The notes below the pieces were generated by a model. The model was not told the origin of the DNA. It saw only the letters and a program-made list of their open reading frames with translations, and did not search any database. Below, piece by piece: positions 9,537 to 18,309 of a stretch of 49,526 bases of DNA. The position numbers and the translations under genes were made by a program. Numbering within the stretch: position 1 is the stretch's first letter; the number at the start of each line of letters is the position of its first letter. This DNA is from Desulfobacteraceae bacterium (GTDB taxonomy: Bacteria > Desulfobacterota > Desulfobacteria > Desulfobacterales > SURF-15), in contig QZKK01000083.1 in the NCBI GenBank assembly GCA_003599475.1, positions 1 to 49,526 on the forward strand, written 5' to 3'.

Positions 9537-9776
9537 TTATAGACTGCCCCCGTGATGATATAAGGTTCCAGCCTGAACCCAAAATTGGTTCGACTGAAAA
9601 ATATATCGGGAAAGGTAATATGTGAGCTCATCGTTGGCAATTCCGTTTGCGACTAAGAATTTGTCAAAGGTAAGAAAATCAAAATACACGATGATGCCCA
9701 TCGAAAATAGCAGAAATCCGGTAGTAACATTCGAACCATTTTTTTCAATGTGATCCCATACTTTCGGAAAATGACT
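9537..9776 (-). other. Open minus-strand stretch without a start codon, possible gene remnant
   Basis: Seventy-nine sense codons lie between two stops and read as a plausible membrane-protein fragment (NVTTGFLLFSMGIIVYFDF, then a polar tail ending YHHGGSL). There is no ATG, GTG or TTG start, and the stretch overlaps the last 32 bases of the TMTC-like gene in another frame. It may be a decayed gene end or chance. Confidence 0.2.
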
Positions 9777-11403
9777 TTAGGGGAGTGCCTATTTCCTTGG
9801 TTAAACCATATGTGGTGCTTGCAGTCGCAAGGTTTTTCCTTGCCTCTGTGTAACCCGGATTAAGGGAAATGGCCCGGTGGAAATGAGAAAGTGCCTGCTC
9901 AGTCTTTCCCTGAGCCATCATGGCAACACCCATATTGTTGTGAGCTTTGGCGTTTGTTTCTTTCAACTGCAATGCTTTTCCGAATTGGATTGCCGCCATC
10001 CGAGCATCACCCTTCTTTAGGAATAGGAGCCCCATATTATTATATGCCCGGTCAGAATCCGGGTTGATCCGGATGGCTTCCCTATAATGAACCGCAGCCT
10101 GGTCAAGCAATCCCTGGCCAACCAGAGCAAGACCCATTCCAAAGTGTGCACGATAGTTATTCTCTGTGACATTCAGCATATGTCTGAATAAGGTCATGTC
10201 GTTTTGCCAGCAGCGAAGTTGGATGCGGGTCTGAACCATCAATATGACCAGAATGACAGAAAAAACGCTAATAGGGATCAAGGGCCTCGACTTGAAAAAA
10301 GAAAGACTATATGAAACCATGATGAACAGTCCGATGAACGGAACATAGGTATATCGGTCTGCAAAGGCTTGAGAGCCCACCTGAACCATCCCAATTACTG
10401 GAAACAGAGTTCCGATATACCATAGCCATCCAACCCAGAGACGCGGGTGCCTCCCGCGGAAACGCCATATTGTAACTGTAATTGAAATGAGAATCAGCAA
10501 AGCCCAAAATGCCTTCCACATGGATAGGGAACTGCCGGGATGAGGGTAATAGGCGGTTAAACGGCTGGGCCATACCATCTTCACCAAATATGCCGCGTAG
10601 GAAACCAAGGCATTGGCTATCCGGATCGAAAATGGATAAGCTTCGGAAGGTTTGATGGCGCCTGCATGGCTTTGTGCCAACAGGGTAATCCAGCAGGTTA
10701 AAAGGGCCAAAACCAGCAAGGGTGCTTTTTCCTGAACCAATAAGACTCCGGATCGTGAGCCTGAAAACCGCTTGAGAGGCCACCAGTCGATCAGAAGCAG
10801 CCAGAAGGGGAGCGTGACCAGCATGGGTTTTGCCGAAAGTCCTAAAATAAAAAAAAACATGATCCACAGGTATCGATATACATTCGGCGAACCCGCGTAT
10901 CGCAAATAAGCCCAGATAGCTGAAAATCCAAAAAGGGTGCTTAAAACGTCTTTTCGTTCTGCGATCCAGGCCACCGACTCCACGTGAACCGGATGGAGAG
11001 AAAAAAGGGCAGCGACGAGAAAACTGGGCCAAACTTCTCTGGTCATCCGCCTCAAAAGCAGAAATAAAAAGAGCGTATTCAGGACATGTAAGATTAGATT
11101 CACGAGGTGGTGCATACCCGGATTCAAGCCGAACAGCTCGACATCCAGCATGTGAGATATCCATGTGAGGGGATGCCAATTGGCGGAATGGAATGCATTC
11201 AATGCCCACATAACATTTTGAAGACTCAAGCCGCTCCGGACATGGGGATTTTCCGTCACGTAATCCTGATCATCGTAATTCAGAAACGAATGGGTAGTGA
11301 CCGGCCAGTATACCCAGAAAGATGATACTGCTAAAAGAAGACAGACGGCAGCCACAGGAGCGGCGGATCTATTTGCCTTCGATGATTTGAGTCCGTGAAT
11401 CAT
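9745..11403 (-). CDS. TMTC-like polytopic membrane protein with C-terminal TPR repeats (paralogue C)
   Basis: This 552-residue protein has about ten predicted membrane helices in the first 400 residues, then three TPR units and a partial fourth. The first periplasmic loop has NYDDQDYVTENPHV, with the acidic pair expected for GT-C glycosyltransferases, then NWHPLTWISH. After it comes the signature HPVHVESVAWIAER. This layout matches eukaryotic TMTC1-4 and bacterial DUF1736/TPR proteins, a branch of the protein O-mannosyltransferase superfamily. The expected role is transfer of a sugar from a lipid phosphate to exported proteins, with the TPR part binding substrate. It is last of three tandem paralogues on this strand. 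No bacterial target is known to me. Confidence 0.75.
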   Translation of the reverse strand: MIHGLKSSKANRSAAPVAAVCLLLAVSSFWVYWPVTTHSFLNYDDQDYVTENPHVRSGLSLQNVMWALNAFHSANWHPLTWISHMLDVELFGLNPGMHHLVNLILHVLNTLFLFLLLRRMTREVWPSFLVAALFSLHPVHVESVAWIAERKDVLSTLFGFSAIWAYLRYAGSPNVYRYLWIMFFFILGLSAKPMLVTLPFWLLLIDWWPLKRFSGSRSGVLLVQEKAPLLVLALLTCWITLLAQSHAGAIKPSEAYPFSIRIANALVSYAAYLVKMVWPSRLTAYYPHPGSSLSMWKAFWALLILISITVTIWRFRGRHPRLWVGWLWYIGTLFPVIGMVQVGSQAFADRYTYVPFIGLFIMVSYSLSFFKSRPLIPISVFSVILVILMVQTRIQLRCWQNDMTLFRHMLNVTENNYRAHFGMGLALVGQGLLDQAAVHYREAIRINPDSDRAYNNMGLLFLKKGDARMAAIQFGKALQLKETNAKAHNNMGVAMMAQGKTEQALSHFHRAISLNPGYTEARKNLATASTTYGLTKEIGTPLKSFSESMGSH

Positions 11404-11454
11404 GGTATGTTTTAGTGCATCTTCAGAAGCCTTATAACCCGTTTCATGTCGTGC

Positions 11455-13302
11455 CTATTCGAGTTCGCTGATCTTGGACAACAACAAGTTGAGATTATGG
11501 CGGGCTTGCTCAAAATTACTGTCAATCTCAAACGCCTTTGTAAAGTGATTTACCGCATCCTGGTATCGTCCTTGAGCAATGAGAACCAGTCCAAGGTTAT
11601 TATGCGCGTATTTGTCCCCGGGATCGATTTGCAATGCCGATTCATAATGATATAGAGCTTCAGAAAACGCTCTTTTTTCATAGAACGCACTCGCCAGATT
11701 CTTATGCGCATTTGCAAACCGGGGATCGAGTGACAACGCCTTCCGAAAGTGTCGTATGGCCCTATTCACGTCTCCTTGTCGGAATCGAACCGCACCGAGG
11801 TTGTCATAGGCAGCAGCGTTCAGCGGGTCTATCTTAAGCGCCCGGGAAAACGCATCAGCAGCCTCATCAAGTCGCCCTTTGAGGAACATGGCCACTCCAA
11901 CATTAAAATGGACGAATTCAAACTTTGGATTGATCTCAATCGCGTTGGCGTAATGGGATAGCGCTTCATCGATACGCCCACTCTCTGCCAACGCCATCCC
12001 CAGTTGATAGTGGGCTAAATAATTGCCGGTTGTGGCAGATAGCGCATGATCGAATAAGGATATGCTATTTCGCCAGGTTTCAACCTGCCCTCGGGCGATT
12101 CCAATCAGCGTTACAATTAGGATTCCTGCGATAGAAGCCAGTTTGACCTTTTGATGCATCCAATTGGCAGAAATATCGGCCAAAAACCAAACCATGAGAA
12201 TGAATATACCGATCAAGGGGATATATGCGTATCGATCCGCTATGGCCTGGATTCCCACCTGCACGATGCCAATCATCGGGATCAAAGCAACCCCATACCA
12301 TAACCAGCAGACTATGACGTAGGGACGTCGTCGAGCATCCTTTACTGCCAAAAAGGCAATGAGAGCCAACAGCAATGCCGATCCGGCAATTTGCCAGCCC
12401 GGAATCCAACGAGGGTGCGGATACAGGATCACTAAATTAATGGGGAAAAGCATCTGTTTTAAATAACTGATGTAAGAGACGATAGCATTTGAAACCCGAA
12501 CGTCCAAGGGAAGAACAGTTAGCGTGGTCACAGCCCCACCACTTTTTTGTGCCCAAAAGGTTATTATGCTTTCGAAGGCGGCAAATAGAAACAGAGGGAT
12601 TTTTTCCAATATCAACCTCCATGCAAGGGCCTTCGATCCGCCAGAAAACAAGTCACTATGCTTTGCGTACCGCTCAAGAGGCCAACGGTCTAAGAAAAGT
12701 AGAATGATAGGCAGTGAGACAATCGCCGGTTTTGCAAGCAACCCGACAACAAAGCAGAGCAACACGATCATGTATCTACCGAGCCCAGGATGTTCCGCAT
12801 TTCGGCAATAGCTCCACATCGTCAGGATCCAGAAGAGCGCACAGAGTAGCGTTTTTCGCTGTGATACCCAGGCAACCGATTCCACATTGATGGGGTGAAG
12901 AGCAAAAAGCATCGCAACCATACCGCTCTTCCAATCACTACCCGTGAATCGTTTCAAGAAAAGAAAGAGCATCAGGCTGTTGATCACATGCAAATACAGG
13001 TTGGTCAAATGATGGAGCCCCGGATTCATTCCGAAAAGCGTAACGTCCGCCATATGCGATAGCCAGGTGAGCGGATGCCAGTTGGAAGCATAGGTTGCAG
13101 TCAATGCCCACCGGATTCCTTTTAGAGAAAGCCCTTCACGAATATGGGGATTCTCATACACATAAACTGAATCATCCAGATTAATGAACGGATAATTCGT
13201 TATTGGTCCATAGGCTCCTAAGATCGCCAAAATGAGGGCGAAAGAAATCCAGTAATCCGGCCGCACTCCGAAAAGTGCCTTTTCCGTTCTACCCCTGGTC
13301 AT
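11455..13302 (-). CDS. TMTC-like membrane protein with TPR repeats (paralogue B)
   Basis: The product is 615 residues from the chosen start. It has a polytopic GT-C-like half with LDDSVYVYENPHI in the first loop, NWHPLTWLSHMADV, and the signature HPINVESVAWVSQR. Five complete TPR units and a partial sixth follow, ending at the TAG stop. I prefer ATG 13302 (preceded by GGAAAG at good spacing; 14-base overlap with the upstream gene). An in-frame GTG at 13335 would add 11 residues. The long overlap implies translational coupling to paralogue A. Same-subfamily motifs in A, B and C point to tandem duplication. The function is inferred, as for paralogue C. Confidence 0.75.
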   Translation of the reverse strand: MTRGRTEKALFGVRPDYWISFALILAILGAYGPITNYPFINLDDSVYVYENPHIREGLSLKGIRWALTATYASNWHPLTWLSHMADVTLFGMNPGLHHLTNLYLHVINSLMLFLFLKRFTGSDWKSGMVAMLFALHPINVESVAWVSQRKTLLCALFWILTMWSYCRNAEHPGLGRYMIVLLCFVVGLLAKPAIVSLPIILLFLDRWPLERYAKHSDLFSGGSKALAWRLILEKIPLFLFAAFESIITFWAQKSGGAVTTLTVLPLDVRVSNAIVSYISYLKQMLFPINLVILYPHPRWIPGWQIAGSALLLALIAFLAVKDARRRPYVIVCWLWYGVALIPMIGIVQVGIQAIADRYAYIPLIGIFILMVWFLADISANWMHQKVKLASIAGILIVTLIGIARGQVETWRNSISLFDHALSATTGNYLAHYQLGMALAESGRIDEALSHYANAIEINPKFEFVHFNVGVAMFLKGRLDEAADAFSRALKIDPLNAAAYDNLGAVRFRQGDVNRAIRHFRKALSLDPRFANAHKNLASAFYEKRAFSEALYHYESALQIDPGDKYAHNNLGLVLIAQGRYQDAVNHFTKAFEIDSNFEQARHNLNLLLSKISELE

Positions 13303-15349
13303 GGACGCTTTCCATCTGTGTGTCCGGGATGTCACTCATGAAGTTGCTCTCAAGAATAGAAAGCCGTTTCATTAGCTTCTGATAATCGGACGATTGTCGT
13401 ACTCGAACGAAATTCCTGTCTTTCCGAAAATATGGCCAATTATTGAAACCCTGTTGAGCTGCCCTTTCAATCCACTGGACGGAATCGGATATCCTATTCT
13501 CCTTCGCGTAGGTGACGGCGATTAGATAATAAGCCCTGGGATTATTGGGCTCAAAGTTAATTGCCTTCCTGAAATAGAATCGGGCTAATCCGTACTCACC
13601 TTTGTTTGCATAAGCCTTTGCCGAATTGAGGAGTGCCGATACACAGCCGGGTTGAAGGGCAAGTGCCTGTTGATAATAATCGATGGCCTCGTCCGGGTTC
13701 CTCTTTTCGAACAGGGCATTTCCCAAGTTGTTGTAAATCTCCGCATCATTCGGCGATACCGCCAATGCCCTTCGGTACACTTTAACGGCATCTTCGAATT
13801 GACCGAGTGCACTCAAAGCGTTTCCAAGATTGAATAAGGCTCCGGCCCAGTCCGGCTTCAATCGGAGCGCTTCGGTGTAGTGGCGGATGGCTTCAGAATA
13901 TCTGCCCTGCCTGCCCATTGCGACTCCTAAATTATTATGGGCTAGTGGAAAGGCGGGTTTAATTTTCAATGCCAGATTGAAATGGGCAATCGCCTCGTCA
14001 AGTCGGTTCTGTTCCATGAGGGCAAGGGCCAGATTAATATGGGCGATATGGTTGTTCGAGGTTTCATTTACGGCATGTTGGAATAATGTTATGGTATTTT
14101 TCCAATAGGAGGCCTGTTGATGGGTTATGACGGCCAGCACGGCGATCAGTGTTCCAGCCAGTGAAACAATTCCGATTTTTCCAAGATGCGATTTCAACGA
14201 AATCTCTCGAATCCCCCAGGCAATGAGAATAAAGAGGCCGATCAAGGGGATATAAGCATATCGATCTGCCATCGCCTGAGGGCCGACTTGGATGATGCCG
14301 ATCACAGGGACCAGGGCGCCGAGAAACCAGAACCAGCCTACGAAGATATAAGGATAACGTTTGATGTGGCAAATGGAAATCCAGGTGATGACAACCAGCA
14401 GTACAAGAGCACCGCCGACCTGCCAGGCCGGTATGCTTTGTGAGTAAGGATAAACCACTGCTAAATGAAGGGGTCTAAGCAGCTTGCAAAGATAACGGAC
14501 ATAAGATATCAGTGCGTTGTCCATTCTCAACTGAAAGGACAACGATTCAAAGGAACGGACGGCACCGCTGTTTCGCTGAACCAGAAAGGTCAGTACACTC
14601 GATCCCAAGGACAGCACAAATAGAGGAATTTTTTCCCAGAACAGTCTGATCGCATTGGCTCGCTCTTTTTCCCCGTTAATTCTACGGATCCGTTCAAAAG
14701 GCCAGAAATCGAGCAGCAGCAGGACAAAGGGCAGGGTGACCAGCATCGGTTTGGCCATCAGCCCCAGAATAAAAAAGATTGTAACCAGCACATATCTCCT
14801 GAAACAAGGTTTTTCCACCCAGCGGACATAGGCCCACAGGCTAATCATGAAGAAAAAGGCACAAAGCAAATTTTTTCGTTCTGAAACCCAGGCAACCGAT
14901 TCTGCATTGATGGGGTGCACGGCGAACAAGGCTGCGACAAAGCCGCTGGCCCACGTTAATCCCGTGATCCGTTTCAAAATGATAAATAAAAGCATACTGT
15001 TGATCAGGTGAACGATCAGATTGGTCAGATGGTGTGCTCCTGGATTCATTCCGAAGAGCTCCACATCCATCAGATGAGAAATCCAGGTAATTGGATGCCA
15101 ATTGCTCACATCAACGGCTTCGACAGCCCAAAGCAAGTTTTTGGAGGTCAGACCATCCTGAACATGTGGATTATCGGAAACATAACTAGTATCATCATAG
15201 AGGACAAATTCAAAATCTCTTACTTGCCAATAGACAACCAGAGTCAACAATACCAAGGTCAGACAAATCGGAAAAGCGGGACGCAGCCGGTATATACGAA
15301 ATTCAAGGGATGTTTTTCGATTCAGAAGACTTGCCATGTTCAAGTTCAT
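13289..15349 (-). CDS. TMTC-like membrane protein with TPR repeats (paralogue A, longest)
   Basis: At 686 residues this is the longest of the tandem set. The N-terminal membrane domain carries YDDTSYVSDNPHV, NWHPITWISHLMDVELFG and the signature HPINAESVAWVSERKN. The C-terminus holds six TPR units with the usual alanine/glycine/proline spacing (for example AHNNLGVAMGRQGRYSEAI). The first loop acidic pair and the HPxxxExVAW motif place it with TMTC/PMT-like GT-C enzymes that use polyprenyl-phosphate sugars and act on the periplasmic face. It is the first gene of the A-B-C minus-strand operon and is divergent from paralogue D. Its stop lies inside paralogue B. Confidence 0.75.
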   Translation of the reverse strand: MNLNMASLLNRKTSLEFRIYRLRPAFPICLTLVLLTLVVYWQVRDFEFVLYDDTSYVSDNPHVQDGLTSKNLLWAVEAVDVSNWHPITWISHLMDVELFGMNPGAHHLTNLIVHLINSMLLFIILKRITGLTWASGFVAALFAVHPINAESVAWVSERKNLLCAFFFMISLWAYVRWVEKPCFRRYVLVTIFFILGLMAKPMLVTLPFVLLLLDFWPFERIRRINGEKERANAIRLFWEKIPLFVLSLGSSVLTFLVQRNSGAVRSFESLSFQLRMDNALISYVRYLCKLLRPLHLAVVYPYSQSIPAWQVGGALVLLVVITWISICHIKRYPYIFVGWFWFLGALVPVIGIIQVGPQAMADRYAYIPLIGLFILIAWGIREISLKSHLGKIGIVSLAGTLIAVLAVITHQQASYWKNTITLFQHAVNETSNNHIAHINLALALMEQNRLDEAIAHFNLALKIKPAFPLAHNNLGVAMGRQGRYSEAIRHYTEALRLKPDWAGALFNLGNALSALGQFEDAVKVYRRALAVSPNDAEIYNNLGNALFEKRNPDEAIDYYQQALALQPGCVSALLNSAKAYANKGEYGLARFYFRKAINFEPNNPRAYYLIAVTYAKENRISDSVQWIERAAQQGFNNWPYFRKDRNFVRVRQSSDYQKLMKRLSILESNFMSDIPDTQMESVHDQG

Positions 15350-15903
15350 TTTAGCTCATCTGATTCATAAAGATAGTATATCGAGCCCTGCTACCCAATG
15401 ATTCTTCTTCCCGGAGCTTGGTCCTTATCCGGAAAGCCGCCTTGGTTGCCAATCCCGAGGCAATAAGGTAATAACATGCAAGCCCAACAGTCGGTCATGG
15501 ACAGCCCGACTCCGAACCCACATTTATCGACTTCAAACCGAACAACCCTCCAACCGGCAACTCGTATCGAACTTCGGATCATTCAATATGCCTATCCGGT
15601 TAGTTCAGGTATAATGCTCTGTATCCGCGTAAGCCCGCAAGTGGAATGACGGAATGGTGGGAAAATGGAATGTTGGGACCTGCTAACAGATCTTCTGCGC
15701 CAAACCCATCATTCCAGTATTCCAACATTCCAGTATCTGATTCTAATTGAGGCAGAGGCCTTAAGCAGTCACGGCCAAAGACCTGAGCGAACCGGATAGG
15801 CATATCATTAAAATATGATTCCTTTTTCTGTCACCCCTGTTAACCTTTACAGGCTCGCCGATGTCTGGTAAATATTCGGCATTTTGAGACATCAGGGCAT
15901 AAT
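15350..15903. other. Divergent intergenic region containing a palindromic element
   Basis: The gap lies between divergent paralogues A and D. Its right-centre is occupied by the inverted-repeat element at 15586-15805. The remainder (15350-15585 and 15806-15903) shows no gene. Both promoters must lie here, but no convincing -35/-10 pair was identified. Confidence 0.4.
15586..15805. repeat. MITE-like element with about 25-base terminal inverted repeats
   Basis: The left arm 15586-15610 (ATATGCCTATCCGGTTAGTT...) is matched in reverse complement by 15781-15805, with 23 of 25 positions identical by eye. The interior carries several GGAATG / CATTCC words in opposite orientation (for example around 15651-15675 and 15711-15735), so the RNA could fold into a long imperfect hairpin. 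No transposase is encoded, as expected for a non-autonomous element. No clear target-site duplication was seen. Confidence 0.55.
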
Positions 15904-17478
15904 ATGATCAAATCAAAAGACATTTGGGTCATTTCGATCTTGATAGTCGTCTCTTTTGGTATCTACCTAAACACCTTTGAAGGTGAATTCGTGTGGGACG
16001 ATAAAACCCTTTTCGTCCAAAATTATGATCGATGGCAGTGGAAAAACATCAAGGATCTCCTTTCATGCTCGGATAATCTTTTCGGGGCCAACGAACATCG
16101 TTATTACAGACCGCTTCCCAATTTGACGTTTCTCATCGACAGGTCTATTTGGGGCGGAAAGGCCTCCGGTTATCATCTATTCAATATTTTTTTCCATAGC
16201 CTATCGACGATTACCGTCTTCTATATTGCCCGGATCCTTCTGGGTAATCTATATTCAAGCCTTGCAGCAAGTCTTTTGTTTGCCGTCCATCCCGTACATA
16301 CGGAGGCGGTCGCCTGGATAAACGGCAGAAACAATGCCATGGCCGGTTTCTTCTACTTCCTGGCTTTCTATTATTATGTCAAACATCGCAATCACGGTAA
16401 TAGGGGCGCCATAGTTGTCTCTCTCATTGCATTTACCTGCTCATTATTCAGCAAGGAATATGCCTTAACTTTTCCGATCGTCCTTTTTATCTATGAAATT
16501 TCTTACCAGCATGCGGCTATGAATGTGCGGCTCCGGCCTCATCAGGCGGTCCGGCAGTGGATTCCCTATTGGGCTATCATGACGGTTTATCTCATCCTCA
16601 GATCGAGCTTGCTGCCGGCACTCGGAGCGACTCCGCTATACATGGACATGCTGGGCGTACGGGTGATGACCGTTCCCAAGATCCTCCTATGCTACCTTCA
16701 ACTACTGGTTCTACCCCTCAATCTAAATGTCTTCCATGACATGTCATTTATAGAAACCCCCTGGGACCCGGCGTTTTTACTTCAATCCATCGGGATTTTG
16801 TTCATTCTCGTTGTTTGGGTAAAGAGCTATAACCGGTGGCGCCATGCATTTTTCGGCCTGGGTTGGATCTTTATCACGCTTTTGCCGGTAATGAACATCA
16901 TTCCCATTTCAAGCACCAATACCTTTTTTGCCGAGCGTTACCTGTATATTCCATCTTTCGGCTTTTGTTTTTTGGCCGGAATTCTCTTTCGAAGCCTATT
17001 GGAACACGAAGATCTCCCAAGAAGATTTCGAATATATCTTGCAATATTATTAATAGCCGGTGCGGCAGAGGGATACGGATTTGAGACCGCAAAAAGGAAT
17101 CTCGTGTGGCGAAACGAATTGATCCTCTGGATGGATACGGTAAAAAAATCGCCTGAAAGCTTCATGGTACGGACAAACCTTTCTCTTGCTCTCTACGCCG
17201 TGAACCGACTTGATGAGGCGGAAAAGGAGATAAAAGAAGCGATACGGCTGAATCCCTATCAAGATACTCCGCATTATATCCTGGGGGTGATCCTGTATCG
17301 GAAAGCTTTATATCAGGACTCGATGAAAGCACTCGAACGTACCTTGCAAATCAACCCGCACCATAAGGATGCTTCGATTCTACTGGCCAGGATCAAATCC
17401 GGATTAAGCATATCTCAAAAGCTTTCCCGCGAAGAAAAAAGTTATCACGGTCAATCTCAGACGGCTGATCGGCCGTAA
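15904..17478 (+). CDS. TMTC-like membrane protein with short TPR tail (paralogue D)
   Basis: This 524-residue protein is polytopic with VWDDKTLFVQN in the first loop, then YYRPLPNLTF, and the signature HPVHTEAVAWINGRNNAM. The YYRPL motif and HTEAVAW sequence are closer to animal TMTC proteins than the NWHPLTW motif of paralogues A-C, so it belongs to a second subfamily, shared with paralogue E. Two TPR units and a partial third form the C-terminus. It is the only plus-strand member. It converges on the GT2 gene at 17505 with only 26 bases between stops. The expected role is a GT-C transfer reaction at the outer face of the inner membrane. Confidence 0.75.
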   Translation: MIKSKDIWVISILIVVSFGIYLNTFEGEFVWDDKTLFVQNYDRWQWKNIKDLLSCSDNLFGANEHRYYRPLPNLTFLIDRSIWGGKASGYHLFNIFFHSLSTITVFYIARILLGNLYSSLAASLLFAVHPVHTEAVAWINGRNNAMAGFFYFLAFYYYVKHRNHGNRGAIVVSLIAFTCSLFSKEYALTFPIVLFIYEISYQHAAMNVRLRPHQAVRQWIPYWAIMTVYLILRSSLLPALGATPLYMDMLGVRVMTVPKILLCYLQLLVLPLNLNVFHDMSFIETPWDPAFLLQSIGILFILVVWVKSYNRWRHAFFGLGWIFITLLPVMNIIPISSTNTFFAERYLYIPSFGFCFLAGILFRSLLEHEDLPRRFRIYLAILLIAGAAEGYGFETAKRNLVWRNELILWMDTVKKSPESFMVRTNLSLALYAVNRLDEAEKEIKEAIRLNPYQDTPHYILGVILYRKALYQDSMKALERTLQINPHHKDASILLARIKSGLSISQKLSREEKSYHGQSQTADRP

Positions 17479-17504
17479 ACCGCGAGCATCAATCATTATT
17501 GATT

Positions 17505-18275
17505 CTACCCTATTGCCAAGCCCGCTGCTTCCCTGGGAAACAGCGGAGAGTCGATAACCTTTGATTTTGCCAGTGCAAACGTCAGCGCCGTAATCAGACA
17601 TCCGATGCCATATTTTACACTTCTTTGAAAATTGATGGATGAGGCCTCGGGAAAGTAGAGGGTAGGACAACTCACCTCAGCCACCGTGTATCCAAACCAG
17701 ATAATCTGTGCGAGCATTTGATTATCGAATACAAAGTCATCGGAGTTTTGCCGAAGCGGCAGCTGCTGAAGAATTTCCCGTGAAAACGCCCGGTATCCGG
17801 TATGGTACTCGGAGAGCTTCGCTCCGATGAGTATATTCTCAATGAGTGTGAGAAATCGATTCGATATGTACTTCCATCTGGGCATACCCCCCTTTACAGC
17901 ATATCCTCCCAGTATCCTGGAACCGATCACACAAGAATACAAGCCGTTTCCGATCATGGATGCCATGGCTGGAATCAACTTCGGTGTATATTGGTAATCG
18001 GGGTGTACCATAATGATGATGTCCGCATCCGCTTCCAGAGCCAGCCGGTAACATGTTTTTTGATTGCCCCCATACCCCAGATTCTTCCGATGATCGTGCA
18101 CTATGGTTTTCGGAAGCTTTCGCGCAATTTCAAGCGTTTCATCCCGGCTGCCGTCATCCACTACAATCACCAGGTCGACGATCTCCTGTGCCATGACCTC
18201 GTCATAGGTTTTTTTCAGTGTCTGCGCCGCATTGTGCGCGGGCATTACCACGACGACTTTTCGATCTTTAAACAT
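17505..18275 (-). CDS. Family 2 glycosyltransferase, polyprenyl-phosphate sugar synthase-like
   Basis: This 256-residue GT-A protein begins with the family strand KVVVVMPAHNAAQTL (residues 5-19). VVDDGSRDET follows near residue 40, then NLGYGGNQKTCY and the metal-site region MVHPDYQYTPKLIP near residue 94. The C-terminal part contains SEYHTGYRAFSREIL. These features match DPM1-type enzymes that load mannose or a related sugar onto a polyprenyl phosphate, although the usual DxD is replaced by HPDYQ as in a recognised sub-branch. It lies 34 bases downstream of paralogue E on the same strand. This makes it a good candidate to supply the lipid-linked donor for that GT-C protein; the link is inference. 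Confidence 0.8.
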   Translation of the reverse strand: MFKDRKVVVVMPAHNAAQTLKKTYDEVMAQEIVDLVIVVDDGSRDETLEIARKLPKTIVHDHRKNLGYGGNQKTCYRLALEADADIIIMVHPDYQYTPKLIPAMASMIGNGLYSCVIGSRILGGYAVKGGMPRWKYISNRFLTLIENILIGAKLSEYHTGYRAFSREILQQLPLRQNSDDFVFDNQMLAQIIWFGYTVAEVSCPTLYFPEASSINFQRSVKYGIGCLITALTFALAKSKVIDSPLFPREAAGLAIG

Positions 18276-18309
18276 GATCCGCTTCCGCTCCCATAAACGG
18301 GATACAGTT

